64,000 bases of DNA, taken from contig CP053148.1 in NCBI GenBank assembly GCA_014607495.2, forward strand, positions 3,844,001-3,908,000, in the 5' to 3' direction. Position 1 is the stretch's first letter, and the number at the start of each line of letters is the position of its first letter. A program made the position numbers and the translations under genes. Below the pieces are notes generated by a model. The model saw nothing but the letters and a program-made list of their open reading frames with translations, did no database searches and had not been told where the DNA came from. The DNA comes from Carposina sasakii. Its lineage: Eukaryota; Arthropoda; Insecta; Lepidoptera; Carposinidae. This document shows, one piece after another, positions 49,003 to 58,743 of this stretch.

Positions 49003-49190
49003 CTAGTGGACGCCCGCGACTCCGTCCGCGTGGACTGCAGAAAAAACAAAATGTCGAAATTATCCGGGATAAAAAGTAGCCTGTAGGGACCTGTCACAAT
49101 ATATTCCTGAAAACTGCATCGAAATCGCTCCAGCCGTTTCTGAGATTAGCGTGCACAAACATCGATCCGTTACAATTTTATTATATGTAT
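49003..49190 (+). repeat. CTAGTGGACG interspersed repeat, forward copy
   Basis: CTAGTGGACGCCCGCGACTC, AATTATCCGGGATAAAAAG and GAGATTAGCGTGCACAAAC, close to 13157-13390. A further CTAGCGACCCGCCCCGATTT start at 49230 suggests a second, different repeat behind it. Confidence 0.6.
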
Positions 49191-49382
49191 AGATTTTCCT
49201 GGCTGTCACTTCCATCCTGTATAATGTAACTAGCGACCCGCCCCGATTTCACTCGGTTGCAATGCTGATACTATACATTAGATATATAAACCTTAACCCT
49301 GACTCACTCTATCTACTTTAAAAAAAACCGTATCGATACCGTTGCGAAGTTTAAAAGATCGAAGCGGGACATAGTGTTTTGA

Positions 49383-49534
49383 CAACCAAAATCCAAACTG
49401 CGGTCACCAACCCGCCTGCCCAGCGTGGTGACTATAGGCAAATACTCCCCATGGCATTCTTGTGGCGTGCCCTGGGGGAGGGCTACGCTACGTCCAGCAG
49501 TGGACTGCAATAGGCTGATGACGATGATGATGAT
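49383..49534 (+). repeat. GGCAGGCGGGT-family 3' repeat, forward copy
   Basis: GCGGTCACCAACCCGCCTGC to GGACTGCAATAGGCTGATGA and a GATGAT run, immediately before the mariner element. Confidence 0.6.
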
Positions 49535-49567
49535 CATACACAGAGCTACGCTAGTTCAAAGGATCTA

Positions 49568-50500
49568 TTGTGTTCGGAAAGTCATTTCGTTTTTTTTGGG
49601 GAACGTGAAGGACAGTTTTCGTATAATGGATAAATATTTTGTTAAATTATATATTGGCCATTCTGGTCCAACACCTTTTGCCATCTTTCTGGCAGTAACA
49701 TAATTCCCCTCTCATAAAAGTTTTGGTCCTTGCTGGCAAAAAACTCGTCCAGGTGGTTTTTGACATCTTCATTTGAGGTAAAGGTTATGCCATCCAAAAA
49801 ATTTTGCAGGGACCGGAACAAATAGTAGTCGGAAGGCGCCAGATCTGGAGAATATGGTGGATGTTGCAGTACGTCCCATTCAAGCTGTAAAAGTTTTTGG
49901 CGAGTGACCAAACTTGTATGAGGTCTCGCATTATCCTGGTGGAACACTACACCCTTCCTGTTGATTAATTCGGGCCTCTTCTCTTTAAGTGAATCATTCA
50001 ATTTGTCCAGCTGATGACAATAGACTTCTGAATTAATCGTTGTATTGTCCGGCAAAAGCTCAAAAAAAACGATTCCTTTGACATCCCACCAAACGGAGAG
50101 CATCACCTTTTTTTGGTGAATGTTGGCTTTTGACACGCTTTGAGCCGGTTCATCTTTTCTGCTCCATGACCTCTTGCGTTTAACATTGTTGTATACAACC
50201 CATTTTTCGTCCCCAGTAATAATCCGCTTCAAAAATTGATCATTTTCTAGACGTTTGAGGAGCGAATCACACGCGTCAACACGACGACACAAATTTCGCT
50301 CGGTAAGGACATGGGGCACCCACACATCGAGCTTCGAGGTTAAGTCCATGCCTTTCAAATGGCCATAAACAGTTGAATTCGACAAATTTAACCTCTCACT
50401 AGAATGGCCAATGTATAATTTAATGGGGTATTTGTTCATTATACGAAGGCTGTCTTTCGTGTTCCCCAGAAGGAACGAAATGACTTTCCGAACAACCCAA
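49568..50500 (-). mobile_element. Mariner element, internally deleted (933 bp)
   Basis: Bounded by TA on both sides. The ends are inverted copies: TTGGGTTGTTCGGAAAGTCA on the right and TTG-TGTTCGGAAAGTCA on the left. The inverted similarity goes on for about 100 bp and into the coding sequence. Typical mariners are about 1.3 kb with short terminal repeats, so about 350 bp is missing, all from the 5' part of the transposase gene. Confidence 0.88.
49642..50439 (-). pseudogene. Mariner transposase, N-terminally deleted (265 codons)
   Basis: The frame keeps the WVPH linker (WVPHVLTERN), the catalytic blocks ITGDEKWV, HQDNARPH and YSPDLAPSDY, and the C-terminal LPERWQKVLDQNG. Between the second and third catalytic aspartates lie 34 residues, so this is a DD34D mariner. 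A full transposase has about 345 residues. Here the first helix-turn-helix and the start of the second are gone: the 5' inverted repeat runs straight into RLNLSNSTVYGHLK, the end of the second helix-turn-helix. All three acidic residues survive and the frame is open, but without its DNA-binding region the product could not act on its own ends. The apparent ATG start lies in the inverted repeat. Confidence 0.88.
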
Positions 50501-50979
50501 TATTTGGTAAATGCACTCTTCTTATGAACGCATTGATTGTCCTCTAAAAACTGAAGTATTTACTTACCTTGCGTTTTGCGTGACTTGGACTTTGAGCTAG
50601 TAGTACTCGTCGCAGTATTGTTGCTTTATAAAAGTAAATTCCATTTATTCTAGCTCGTCATTTTAAAGTTTATTAGAAAAAGCGTAGGCAACTTTAGCCA
50701 ACTTATTTTATTTACTTCCCCTTCAGGTACTTTAGTTCGTTTTCTGTCAAAGAAATGAGCCGAGCATTATATTTACTTTAATTCTATTTTAACTTGAATG
50801 AATTACTAATTTTATAGGAAGGTAACTTCTTATATACTCGTATAACTTCTTTTCTGCATCTATAAGTACACCTCAATTTACTCATACGAGTATTATAACT
50901 TTAGAGCTTTTTTTGAGTAACACTTTTTACGTACCTAATTTTAATGTAATTTCAATATGTAGTTATTACGTTTAATATA

Positions 50980-51239
50980 CAGGGTGTAACAAAAGGGGTA
51001 TGTTAAGCGAAAAGCTATGTAAACAGCCCACTTAAAGGAACCTACCCACAAAATTTCAGATTCGAAATCACATGTTTATTTTTCCAGATAGTATGGAGAA
51101 TTCCTAAACAACTTAGAAATGTTCATAGAATCTTGAAAAATAAACATGTGATTTCCAGTCTCAAATTTTGGAAATAGGTTCTCTATAGTGGGCTATTTAC
51201 ATAGCTTTTCGCTTAACATACCCTTTCTGTTACACCCTG
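50980..51239. mobile_element. Family A foldback MITE, intact copy (260 bp)
   Basis: TA|CAGGGTGTAACAAAAGGGG through GTTACACCCTG|TA. The inverted arms are about 115-120 bp with few mismatches (landmarks GTATGTTAAGCGAAAAGC and AATCACATGTTTATTTTTC). Best-preserved copy here. Confidence 0.82.
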
Positions 51240-53221
51240 TATATATGAAAACTGCATTAGAATCCGTGGAGTAGTTTGAAAGCTTCTAGCGTTGTAGGTA
51301 AGTAAATTATAGACCGACCGACGACGAGAAATAACTTTGTTTTATCCTGTTGAGATGGGTCCTGGAAATATAGTTTTTTATAGAAGACTGAATGTAGGTA
51401 CAAATAAATTGAAAATACGAAACAGAGGTTTTTTCTTTAAAGTACTTCCTGGACCAGCAAAGGGTAACTGCGAATGACTTTTACTACCAAAGTGACGGCT
51501 AATACTGAGGTTCTGTTAGTGCAAGTTTAGTGCCAATGCCAATATTGCAATCATCATCAATCATCATGCATTTTATATTCGCATGTCGACCGGACAAGTT
51601 CGAGGTGTTTGCGTTAGAATGCCGTGCATTTTGTATGTAAACACTATCTTTATAAATGCCTACATTTTACACGTAGGCAGGCATTATAAAAGCTTTTCTA
51701 ACAACTTTAGCCTCATAATTTGCCAGTGGCTCGGGTTTGGTATGCTCCAGAGTTAAACTACTACTAGTTATTATTGGTTGTAACTCTATAAATTTTCGTA
51801 CGTAACTTTGTACATGGATCTTTAATGTGATTATTTACGAGTAACATAAGGTACAATTAAAATTGTTTCTAAAGTGTTTTTTTGTGTCCTTGTGTTTTTG
51901 TATGGACATAATGTTTGTGTGCTTGTTTCCCATTAAATTTTTATGGGAAAATAGACACATTTTTTGGGGACTCATGATCTAGGTCAGCGCTTGGTCGACG
52001 TCCGAAGTTTTTCAAGTTTTTTAAATTAATTTTTAACTATTCTTCTTTTTACTTGTAACTAGAAGGAATTATGTAGTAGTTAGTCAACTAAGTGTTAGCT
52101 TAGGCAATATTTGATTTCTTTATATAATTAACACCTTTATCACCTACGAATACCTACGATTTAGGTCATTTTGTATCGTAACAGCATAAACCAAAATACA
52201 TTGATGTGTCGATCTCGAGGGAAACCACGATGATAATGACAATCACTGCGGGTGGTGGTACCTTCGTCGGTGGGACGGAAATTTTGCGGTGCACGGCGGC
52301 ACTGCACATGTGGCCAGGCTGTAATTATTTCGTTGAAATGCCAATGTAAGCTACATCTGTTATAAGTAGTTTTTCCGTCATTTCATTTACATATTTTTTC
52401 GAGCGTTACAAGCATATGCAATAGTTTTCCTTTGATTTGTTTCCATCATGTCTACTCTACATAGTCAGATTGAGAGTCAGATGTACGTTTGACAGATTGA
52501 TGATTGATTTGCCGGAGCCCTGTAATCCGATCACCTGATTGGCTGTAGGTAATGGACCATTAACGTTAATCTCTTAATACAATTGCACCTTGAGATAGAG
52601 TATGGGATCAAGAGGGCTTATTATTTATTTGTTTTTAGCGTAGATGTTCTGAAAGTCGTTTTACTTAAAAAATTATGTATACATGTAAGTCGTATAAATA
52701 CAGGAAATAGAAAAGTATCTATTATCATTTAACTTATCGAAACAAGTTAATGAAATAGCAATAGAAAAACATTGTGATGTTTGTCAACACTTACAAAACA
52801 ATATTTTCTGAAGAAACAGCTAACAATACCTCTTATGAAAGTAGGTAGGCAAACAATTTGTATGCCTTTTTTTTATAGTTTGTCATGGTATGCTTCCAAG
52901 TTGGTCCCATATTCACCACATCAGGATCTGATGATGGGATCATGGAGAAATCGAGGGCAATCCTCAAATATTGTGGGCACATGTAGTCTGTTTTTATCCT
53001 TTTACTGAGCGTTTTGATCACCAACATATAAAACATAACATCTGATGATGGAATCTCTAAGGAATCTAGGGATATCCTCAAATATAATAGGCACGAGTAG
53101 TCCATTATTAAAATTTTTATAGAGAATTTTGATCAGCTACACATAATATGAAGGAAACGAGGGTCTGATGATGGAGCCGACGAAAAACAGATAGTGGAAC
53201 TTTTTAGTAACAAAATCCTCC

Positions 53222-53272
53222 TATGGCAGGGGGAGGCCTACGTCCAGTAGTGGACTGCAAGAGGCTTATGAA
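53222..53272 (+). repeat. RTE-like tail fragment
   Basis: GGGGGAGGCCTACGTCCAGT followed by AGTGGACTGCAAGAGG; the last 50 bp of the common RTE-like 3' end. Confidence 0.5.
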
Positions 53273-53439
53273 GATGAAGATAGTTGTGTTAAGTCGTGAA
53301 ATTATATGTTGCATTAAGCGGTGTCTGAAGTAAGATGGTTATAGAGGTAGACATGAGAATAACGAGATGACGGATAATAGGGATGAATGAAAGAAAAGTA
53401 CCTATATATTACCGACCCCAAATGATTGGGAACAGGGTA

Positions 53440-54155
53440 GGAAGAAGGAGAGTAATTATATGTTGCTTATAACAGTGTACGTGGCTGTTGTGCTGCCAAA
53501 TCTCTTATATTCCTCCGAGGCGTGGCACATGTACCGTCGCCACATACATACTCTGGATCGATTCCACCTCAAGTGCTTCCGATCCATCATGAGAATCAGA
53601 TGGTCCGACCGAGTGCGTAATACCGAAGTATTGCGAAGAGTCAATGTAAGTGGCATTGAGGCCTACTTAATGCTTCGGCAGCTTCGGTGGTGCGGTCATG
53701 TGTCTCGTATGGCGGAGGAGAGATTGGCTAAGCGCATCTTCTTTTCTGAACTTGAGGAGAGCAAGCGGAAACGCGGCGGGCAACTCCTCAGATACAAAGA
53801 TGTTCAGAAAAGACATATGAAGAGATGCAATATAGATCCATCTAAATGAGAAGTTTTGGCAGCACAACGACCAAAGTGGCGCAGAATGGTGATGAAGCAA
53901 GATCACGAGTTCGAGGAGCAGCGTCAAGCTGACCTTGACGCTAAACGTGATGAACTAAAGACTCGTCCTCCTGTTGCCATTATCTATAATTACAATAATG
54001 GCGTCCTCTGTGTGCGCGGGCGTTCAGGGCGAAGATTGGCTATGCAAGCCATCTCCGAGCGCATGAACGCCAACTTAGTAATATCTAGGAGTAGAAATGG
54101 CCGCCATGACCGAAATCGGTCGGAGGTCATCATCATTATCATCATCATCATCATA
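53440..54155 (+). pseudogene. LINE reverse transcriptase C-terminus with in-frame stop
   Basis: A plus-strand frame from about 53460 reads [60 protein letters not shown], the end of a LINE reverse transcriptase in which RHI-LD-FH-CLR and [10 protein letters not shown] are typical. At 53847-53849 a TGA interrupts a frame that then continues in the same phase with LAAQRPKWRRMV and on to about 54110. The element ends in an ATC microsatellite (54127-54153). 5'-truncated and dead. Orientation is opposite to nwk. Confidence 0.8.
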
Positions 54156-54457
54156 TTGTCAGGCGTAAAGATTCGAAGCCTAGTCATTTCTCTCTTTTGT
54201 CATGTGGCCTATTTAATCATTTGCTGGCATATAAATCTGACAATACGAGTATTATGCCTTTTAAACTTCGTACACGGCTTAACGCAATATATATTTGCCC
54301 TTTAGTAAAATTTTACTTTAGTACAAATAATATACTTACTCAAGCTTTAGTAAGCTCGAGTTTTGGGAGAAAGTCGGTTTTCGTTTAAAAAATAATATTT
54401 GAATTAATTTCCGTTTGCTAATTTACAAATAACATAAACCGCATTATGTACACTTAC

Positions 54458-54547
54458 CAATTCTACTTTTCTCTTTCTCGCCGTGCCATACTTGGTTTCA
54501 TAGTAACTTAATTTGTGTTCACGAAACTCGGGGTTCATGTTAGACAT
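54458..54547 (-). CDS. nwk: nwk alternative first coding exon (distal, 30 codons)
   Basis: The minus strand reads an ATG at 54547 (a second ATG three codons later at 54538) and then 28 more open codons ending in the basic stretch TARKRKVEL before the donor GTAAGTG. It ends in phase 0, which fits exon 2 (starting SNYTKFLKN) exactly. The encoded start, MSNMNPEFREHKLSYYETKY and onward, replaces the usual MQPPPRK. The last residues, RKRKVEL, would sit where RK stands in the short form, so the two versions differ only ahead of the first F-BAR helix. Evidence is the good donor, the matching phase, and the strand and position about 7 kb upstream of the other first exon. What is uncertain is whether it belongs to nwk, and which ATG is used; no in-frame stop lies just upstream. 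RNA evidence is lacking. Confidence 0.6.
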
Positions 54548-55303
54548 ACATATACTCACACTGAAACTAGCTGTTTTAGTTAGTGCAAACTAATCCAATA
54601 GTGTCGCTAGGTTCTACGCAGTGACACGAAATTGACATAGTTAATATGCCATAACCTTAGGATTTGCGTTAATTGCCGTCGGACAAAATCACGTGGCGCT
54701 TACACATCGAAGTCTTATTGTAGACTAATTTCTTAATCGACATAGCTCGTTATCTATCAGTTACACTTGACTTAGTCGATAGATAAACCAACACACGTAT
54801 ATTTGATTCCAGATAATGTTTATAAATATGACAGAAATCTATTGCCCTAATCGTCCTAATCGAAACACACCTAATATTATTTCGGTTCGTTAGGTACTTA
54901 CATACCTATACATATTATTATATAACTAAGTACCTACCAAATCTTTTGAAGATTTTAACGTTAATGATAACTTTTTCACTTCAATAAGCACATAATTATT
55001 AAAAAAAAAATACTACTCGTAATTAAGTAGATTTATACGAGTTTATTGATATGAGCACAATACATTTTCCAAATTACCTACTCCAATTAATCCAATAATT
55101 CGACTGGTATGTTTGGTCCAGTAGGAGACAAGACAAACAATCGGACAAAAAATCCTGAAAAGCTCCATTGCATTAGGTAGGCGACTTGGCGTAATTGGTA
55201 GTGACCCTGCCTGCCCCCGCCGAAGGACACCGCGACAGCGGAAATTTTTGCGTTACCAATGTCGTCTTCTTACGAGAATTCTGTCGTAAACCGAATTTTA
55301 TAA

Positions 55304-55480
55304 GTAAGCGACTAGCGGACGCCCACGACATCGTCCGCGTAAATTTAGATATTTTCCCTTTTCCGTGGATAGAAAATGCTTTGTTAGCATTATCCTCAAC
55401 TCCTCGAGGTATAATTATGCAAAATTTTACGAAGATAGGATAAAGGATTCGCGTTGTCTCATACTTACAAACTTTTTCCA
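55304..55480 (+). repeat. CTAGCGGACG repeat fragment
   Basis: GACTAGCGGACGCCCACGAC then ATCGTCCGCGT, a diverged member of the CTAGTGGACG family. Confidence 0.5.
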
Positions 55481-55720
55481 CTTTTTAGGCAATTGACTTA
55501 ATTCTAATGTTTTAGTCGAACCCACTTACACCCTTTTGCTACATGAAGTTTTATAAAATGCATTTTGATTTACATAAAAGTCGTAGACATAATTGTCCAG
55601 TTAGGCATATAAATGCGTATTTTCTAAACATATTCGTGGGAAAAAGATATCTCGCTAGCCATCGCTAGCAGTTATTTTAGCGATAGCGACACTATTCTTA
55701 GCGAATCTTGATTAGCTACT

Positions 55721-55836
55721 TTACTGATATCCTAATTTCTTACACCTTTCAATATCAAAGCTGCAACTAATTAAATTATAATTTAATTAGTTGCAGCTTT
55801 GATATTGAAAGGTGTAAGAAATTAGGATATCAGTAA
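55721..55836. repeat. Perfect 116-bp palindrome (58-bp arms, no spacer)
   Basis: The left arm, starting TTACTGATATCCTAATTTCT, is followed with no loop by its exact reverse complement, ending AGGATATCAGTAA. The centre is AAATTA|TAATTT between 55778 and 55779. I compared all 58 positions and found no mismatch. Confidence 0.95.
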
Positions 55837-55937
55837 GAAATCCTAGGTATTTTCACCTCCGTGCTCGCAGCTACAGGCAGATTATAATCTGCCTGTAGCT
55901 GCGAGCACGGAGGTGAAAATACCTAGGATTTCTTACT
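55832..55937. repeat. Perfect 106-bp palindrome (53-bp arms, no spacer)
   Basis: The left arm, starting AGTAAGAAATCCTAGGTATT, is followed directly by its exact reverse complement, ending ATTTCTTACT. The centre is GATTA|TAATC between 55884 and 55885. It overlaps the previous palindrome by five bases (55832-55836). Sequence is unrelated to the first apart from GTAAGAAAT at the junction. Confidence 0.95.
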
Positions 55938-57107
55938 TCAATAGAAGATAGCGCCACATACGTAGTACAACAAAACAAGTACTTAGCCAGTTGAACAGTT
56001 AGGCATACCTACCTAGACGAAGTTCAACTGCATCCCCTGCGGTGTATGTCGTAGGAGTCGATTAAGGAAGTTAGACAGATATTTTACACCTTGCTCCACT
56101 ATGCTCAACGTAAATGCAGGATTACCTTCATGATCCCTGGCCATGCATAGGTTTGTATGTATTTCGAAGTATGTTACCTATATCGCCTAAAAGAAAAGAC
56201 ACTTACCGCCGAGAGGCGTATAGTGTTTCCGCTTGCTGACCACTGTTGGTTCGAAAATGGCACCCCATCATGACGAAGGAAAAAGTACCTACCTATAATA
56301 TTGATCGTATTTATTATTAATATACTAAAGGTCATGGTAATACAAGATGTGCATGTATCTGAGGGACCATGCACTAAAAGGCTTAGAAACTATTCTTCGG
56401 ATTTAGTGCACATTCTAAAACAATCGTGCAAGTAAGAGTACGAATTTGTGGTTTCAATCAATTAAGCGAGTTAGAGGCTAAAATGTCGGCATACTCGTAT
56501 GCGGTGCCACATAGTGGTAGGTGTGGGATGGAGCGCGTGAGAGAATATTAATGCATGTACCTACTGGGAGTGAGTAATGAGACGACGGATAAGAGTTAAA
56601 TGTAAGAAGAATAGCTGCACAGAGACACCAAGTGAATGGGAACAGGGCAGAAAGAAGTCATAGAAATTACTGAAGCTTGCCTGTAAAGGAGATCTAAGTA
56701 TAACACGGCCCCCTGATAACTTAACTTGCAGTAGCTTCCGCTTTGCTGTTGCAAATTAGGTTGTCAATGGGCTGGTTTTAGATAACGGAGATTTCCTATA
56801 AATTATCCTTCAACGGGGGAGTAAGCACATACTTTTTTCCGCTGCCTAACGCGGTCGAGCCTCGCAAGCAAAATCAATGAGATTTTAGTTTGATGAGAGC
56901 GTTACGGACATTCGATTAAAAAGTTCGTACTTGTCCCACAGATAGCAGTGGACGTTGTTGGGATAGGCCTATGTTCAGCAGTGGACGCGACGACTAAAAT
57001 GATGATGATGATGCTTCAACAAAACGAGCCTTCTAGTCTGTGCCGGACGTTGACTGCGGCACTGCGGCTGTTTTACTGGCATTTCCAAAAAATTATGTGT
57101 AAGTAGG

Positions 57108-57600
57108 TAGAGTGCGTTTCACTGTTCCTTTGGATGATGGCACCACAGAACACTACTCTCTGGCGCTCCTTACTATGTGTATTTCTCCACATTTTCTGTG
57201 TCACTGCATACAAAAAATGTTAGTTCCGAAATTAGGCATAGGAGTTATTCTATGAAACGGACTCTACCTACTGTGTCTGGGAGACCGATCTTCTGTTGTG
57301 CATGGCCCTCTGTATTTTTCACTTGAAACCTTGATTGATACTACTTATATGTATTGTAGCATACATAAAGGAACACGAAGGAAAAGTTAAAGCGTTTCCA
57401 AGAACTAAATCTATGGTTCAGACTCTCACTGTAATGAAGACATCATTCTATCGTGTAGAGTGCGTTTCACCGGAGTTCCTTTTGATGGCGCTAGTTACTA
57501 TGTGTATGGCTAGATTATCTACGTCCCTGCATATAAAAATGTTAGTTCCGAAATCAGGCATAAGAGTTATTTTATAAAATGGAATCTACCGAGTTTCATG
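57108..57600 (+). repeat. Direct repeat pair
   Basis: 57108-57268 and 57458-57594 share GAGTGCGTTTCAC, TTACTATGTGTAT and AATGTTAGTTCCGAAAT followed by AGGCATA. A related stretch (AATGTTAGTTCCAGAATCGG) lies at 36523-36560. Confidence 0.55.
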
Positions 57601-57846
57601 AAATTCCACTAGATGGCGCAACTGGAGTGTAACGGACGGAATGTGATTGGAATGTAAAAAAAATATTTTTCGCGAAAGTTTATTTCTTTGTCTATAGGTA
57701 TATTATCCGTTTCATTACTTACATGTAGGTAGATTTCATTGTTTGTACCGCCTGTCCTGAAATAGGTGCCAGACTCGTCTCTTCGTGTGGTTATCAGGTT
57801 TTATACTAGATTGGCAGATTATATCGCTGGCCGATATGATGACATA

Positions 57847-58443
57847 CAGGGTGTGTGTGACAGCCAGGCAAATACTGAACAAGTACTTTTTGAGTTACGC
57901 GGCAGTGTTATGTTATTACTCGCAGGAAATGCATTTTTATTTTGATTATCCGCAATGATTGATTTCCGCGCCGATTGTATCGGGCGATCCTGTGACTAGT
58001 TAAATGGGCTTATTGGTTATTGTGTGATACATTGGTGTTTTTTGGATCACTTGTGAGTCTCCTTTGGGTTTATCAGTTAATTGAACCTTTAGACCACAAT
58101 TTTTTTTAAAATTATCCATGGGTTAAAATTTTGTTTTTTTTAAGGGCCGATATTTTCAAACCTAAGAAACCTAGTCTATCGAGGAATAAATTTTATGCTG
58201 TCTCTATTATGATCATGTTTTAGAGAAAGACAGCATCAACTTTATTTCTATGATAGGCTATGTGTTTGGAAAAATCGGCACTGTCATTATCTAAGGCGTA
58301 CTTAAACGAATCATACTATTTACTTCCTGAAAAAAAGTCGTAAAGTTTTGGAATTTTCCTACGAAAATTTCCAGTGGTTTTGGGCTCAGAATCACGGTCT
58401 AAATCACCATATCAATATTTGCCTGATTATCACAGACACCCTG
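57847..58443. mobile_element. MITE with CAGGGTGTGTGTGACAG ends (597 bp)
   Basis: TA|CAGGGTGTGTGTGACAGCC at the left and GATTATCACAGACACCCTG|TA at the right. Inverted ends match over about 35 bp (including CAGGCAAATA). Related to the fragment at 20163-20622. No open frame. Confidence 0.72.
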
Positions 58444-58472
58444 TATAAACCACGACTGTGACATTTTTTAGG

Positions 58473-58663
58473 TCATCGTCATCATCATTTACAGCCCTGA
58501 GAAGTCCACTGTTGGACATAGGCCTCCCCCAACAACCTCCACTCCGACCGGTCGGAAGCAGCCTGCATCCAACCGACGCCCGCAACTTTGGCCAGGTGGG
58601 TGACCTGGGGGTGTCCACCTCGGGGGTGGCCTTCCCACGCTGCGCTTGCCGATACGTGGTATC
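58473..58663 (-). pseudogene. RTE-clade LINE 3' end fragment
   Basis: Minus-strand frame with WMQAASDRSEWRLLGEAYVQ, tail of ATG/GAT repeats at 58473-58489, nearly the same as the end of 13825-14200 but shorter and with changes in the GRPP-RWTDD part. Confidence 0.75.
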
Positions 58664-58737
58664 TATTTTTTAGGTATTCATTATCATTTCCAAACGTGGT
58701 AAAAAAAGACAAATTCTTGATTAATTGATCTAAAAAA

Positions 58738-58743
58738 TTTATT
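58738..58743 (-). terminator. Candidate AATAAA polyadenylation signal
   Basis: AATAAA on the minus strand at the left end of a repeat-poor 2.2-kb stretch, followed by a T-rich segment. It would serve a minus-strand gene lying to the right. Single hexamers are common by chance in AT-rich DNA. Confidence 0.3.

Larger units (their letters stand above)
35277..54457 (-). other. nwk: nwk intron 1 (19 kb; contains the proximal promoter)
   Basis: Spans from exon 2 to the distal first exon. It holds the MQPPPRK exon at 47646, MITEs of families A and B, LINE fragments, a mariner derivative and CTAGTGGACG repeats, each listed. Unassigned stretches (36045-36560, 37020-38090, 41134-41730, 41860-43450, 43590-45050, 45870-47640, 51240-53215) show no recognisable gene; a GC-rich stretch at 36855-36970 and GGC runs at 38012-38055 are noted. 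Confidence 0.7.
3463..54547 (-). other. nwk: nervous wreck (nwk/FCHSD) gene, 5' portion
   Basis: Gene-level entry. Four exons with canonical AG/GT boundaries and mutually consistent phases (0, 2, 0, 2) encode consecutive blocks of an F-BAR domain that I recognise as Nwk/FCHSD. Two alternative first exons precede them. The known family is a cytoplasmic adaptor with an F-BAR domain followed by two SH3 domains; fly Nwk acts at the presynaptic membrane, binds WASp and Dap160, and limits synaptic growth by controlling receptor traffic. Only about 192 residues (proximal start) are encoded here; the exon at 3463 ends with two bases of a split Lys codon, so the rest of the F-BAR and the SH3 domains must lie left of position 1. 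The gene covers at least 51 kb because of transposon-filled introns. Exon identification is by recognition of protein blocks; no alignment was run. Confidence 0.93.
54548..58730. other. Region upstream of the distal nwk exon
   Basis: Expected to contain the distal nwk 5' UTR and promoter, which I cannot delimit. It also contains a CTAGCGGACG repeat fragment (55304-55480), the double palindrome, old LINE-like debris at about 56500-56660 (motif CCAAGTGAATGGGAACAGGG, similar to 53420-53450), an RTE-like tail at about 56945-57015, a direct repeat pair and a MITE. Confidence 0.5.
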
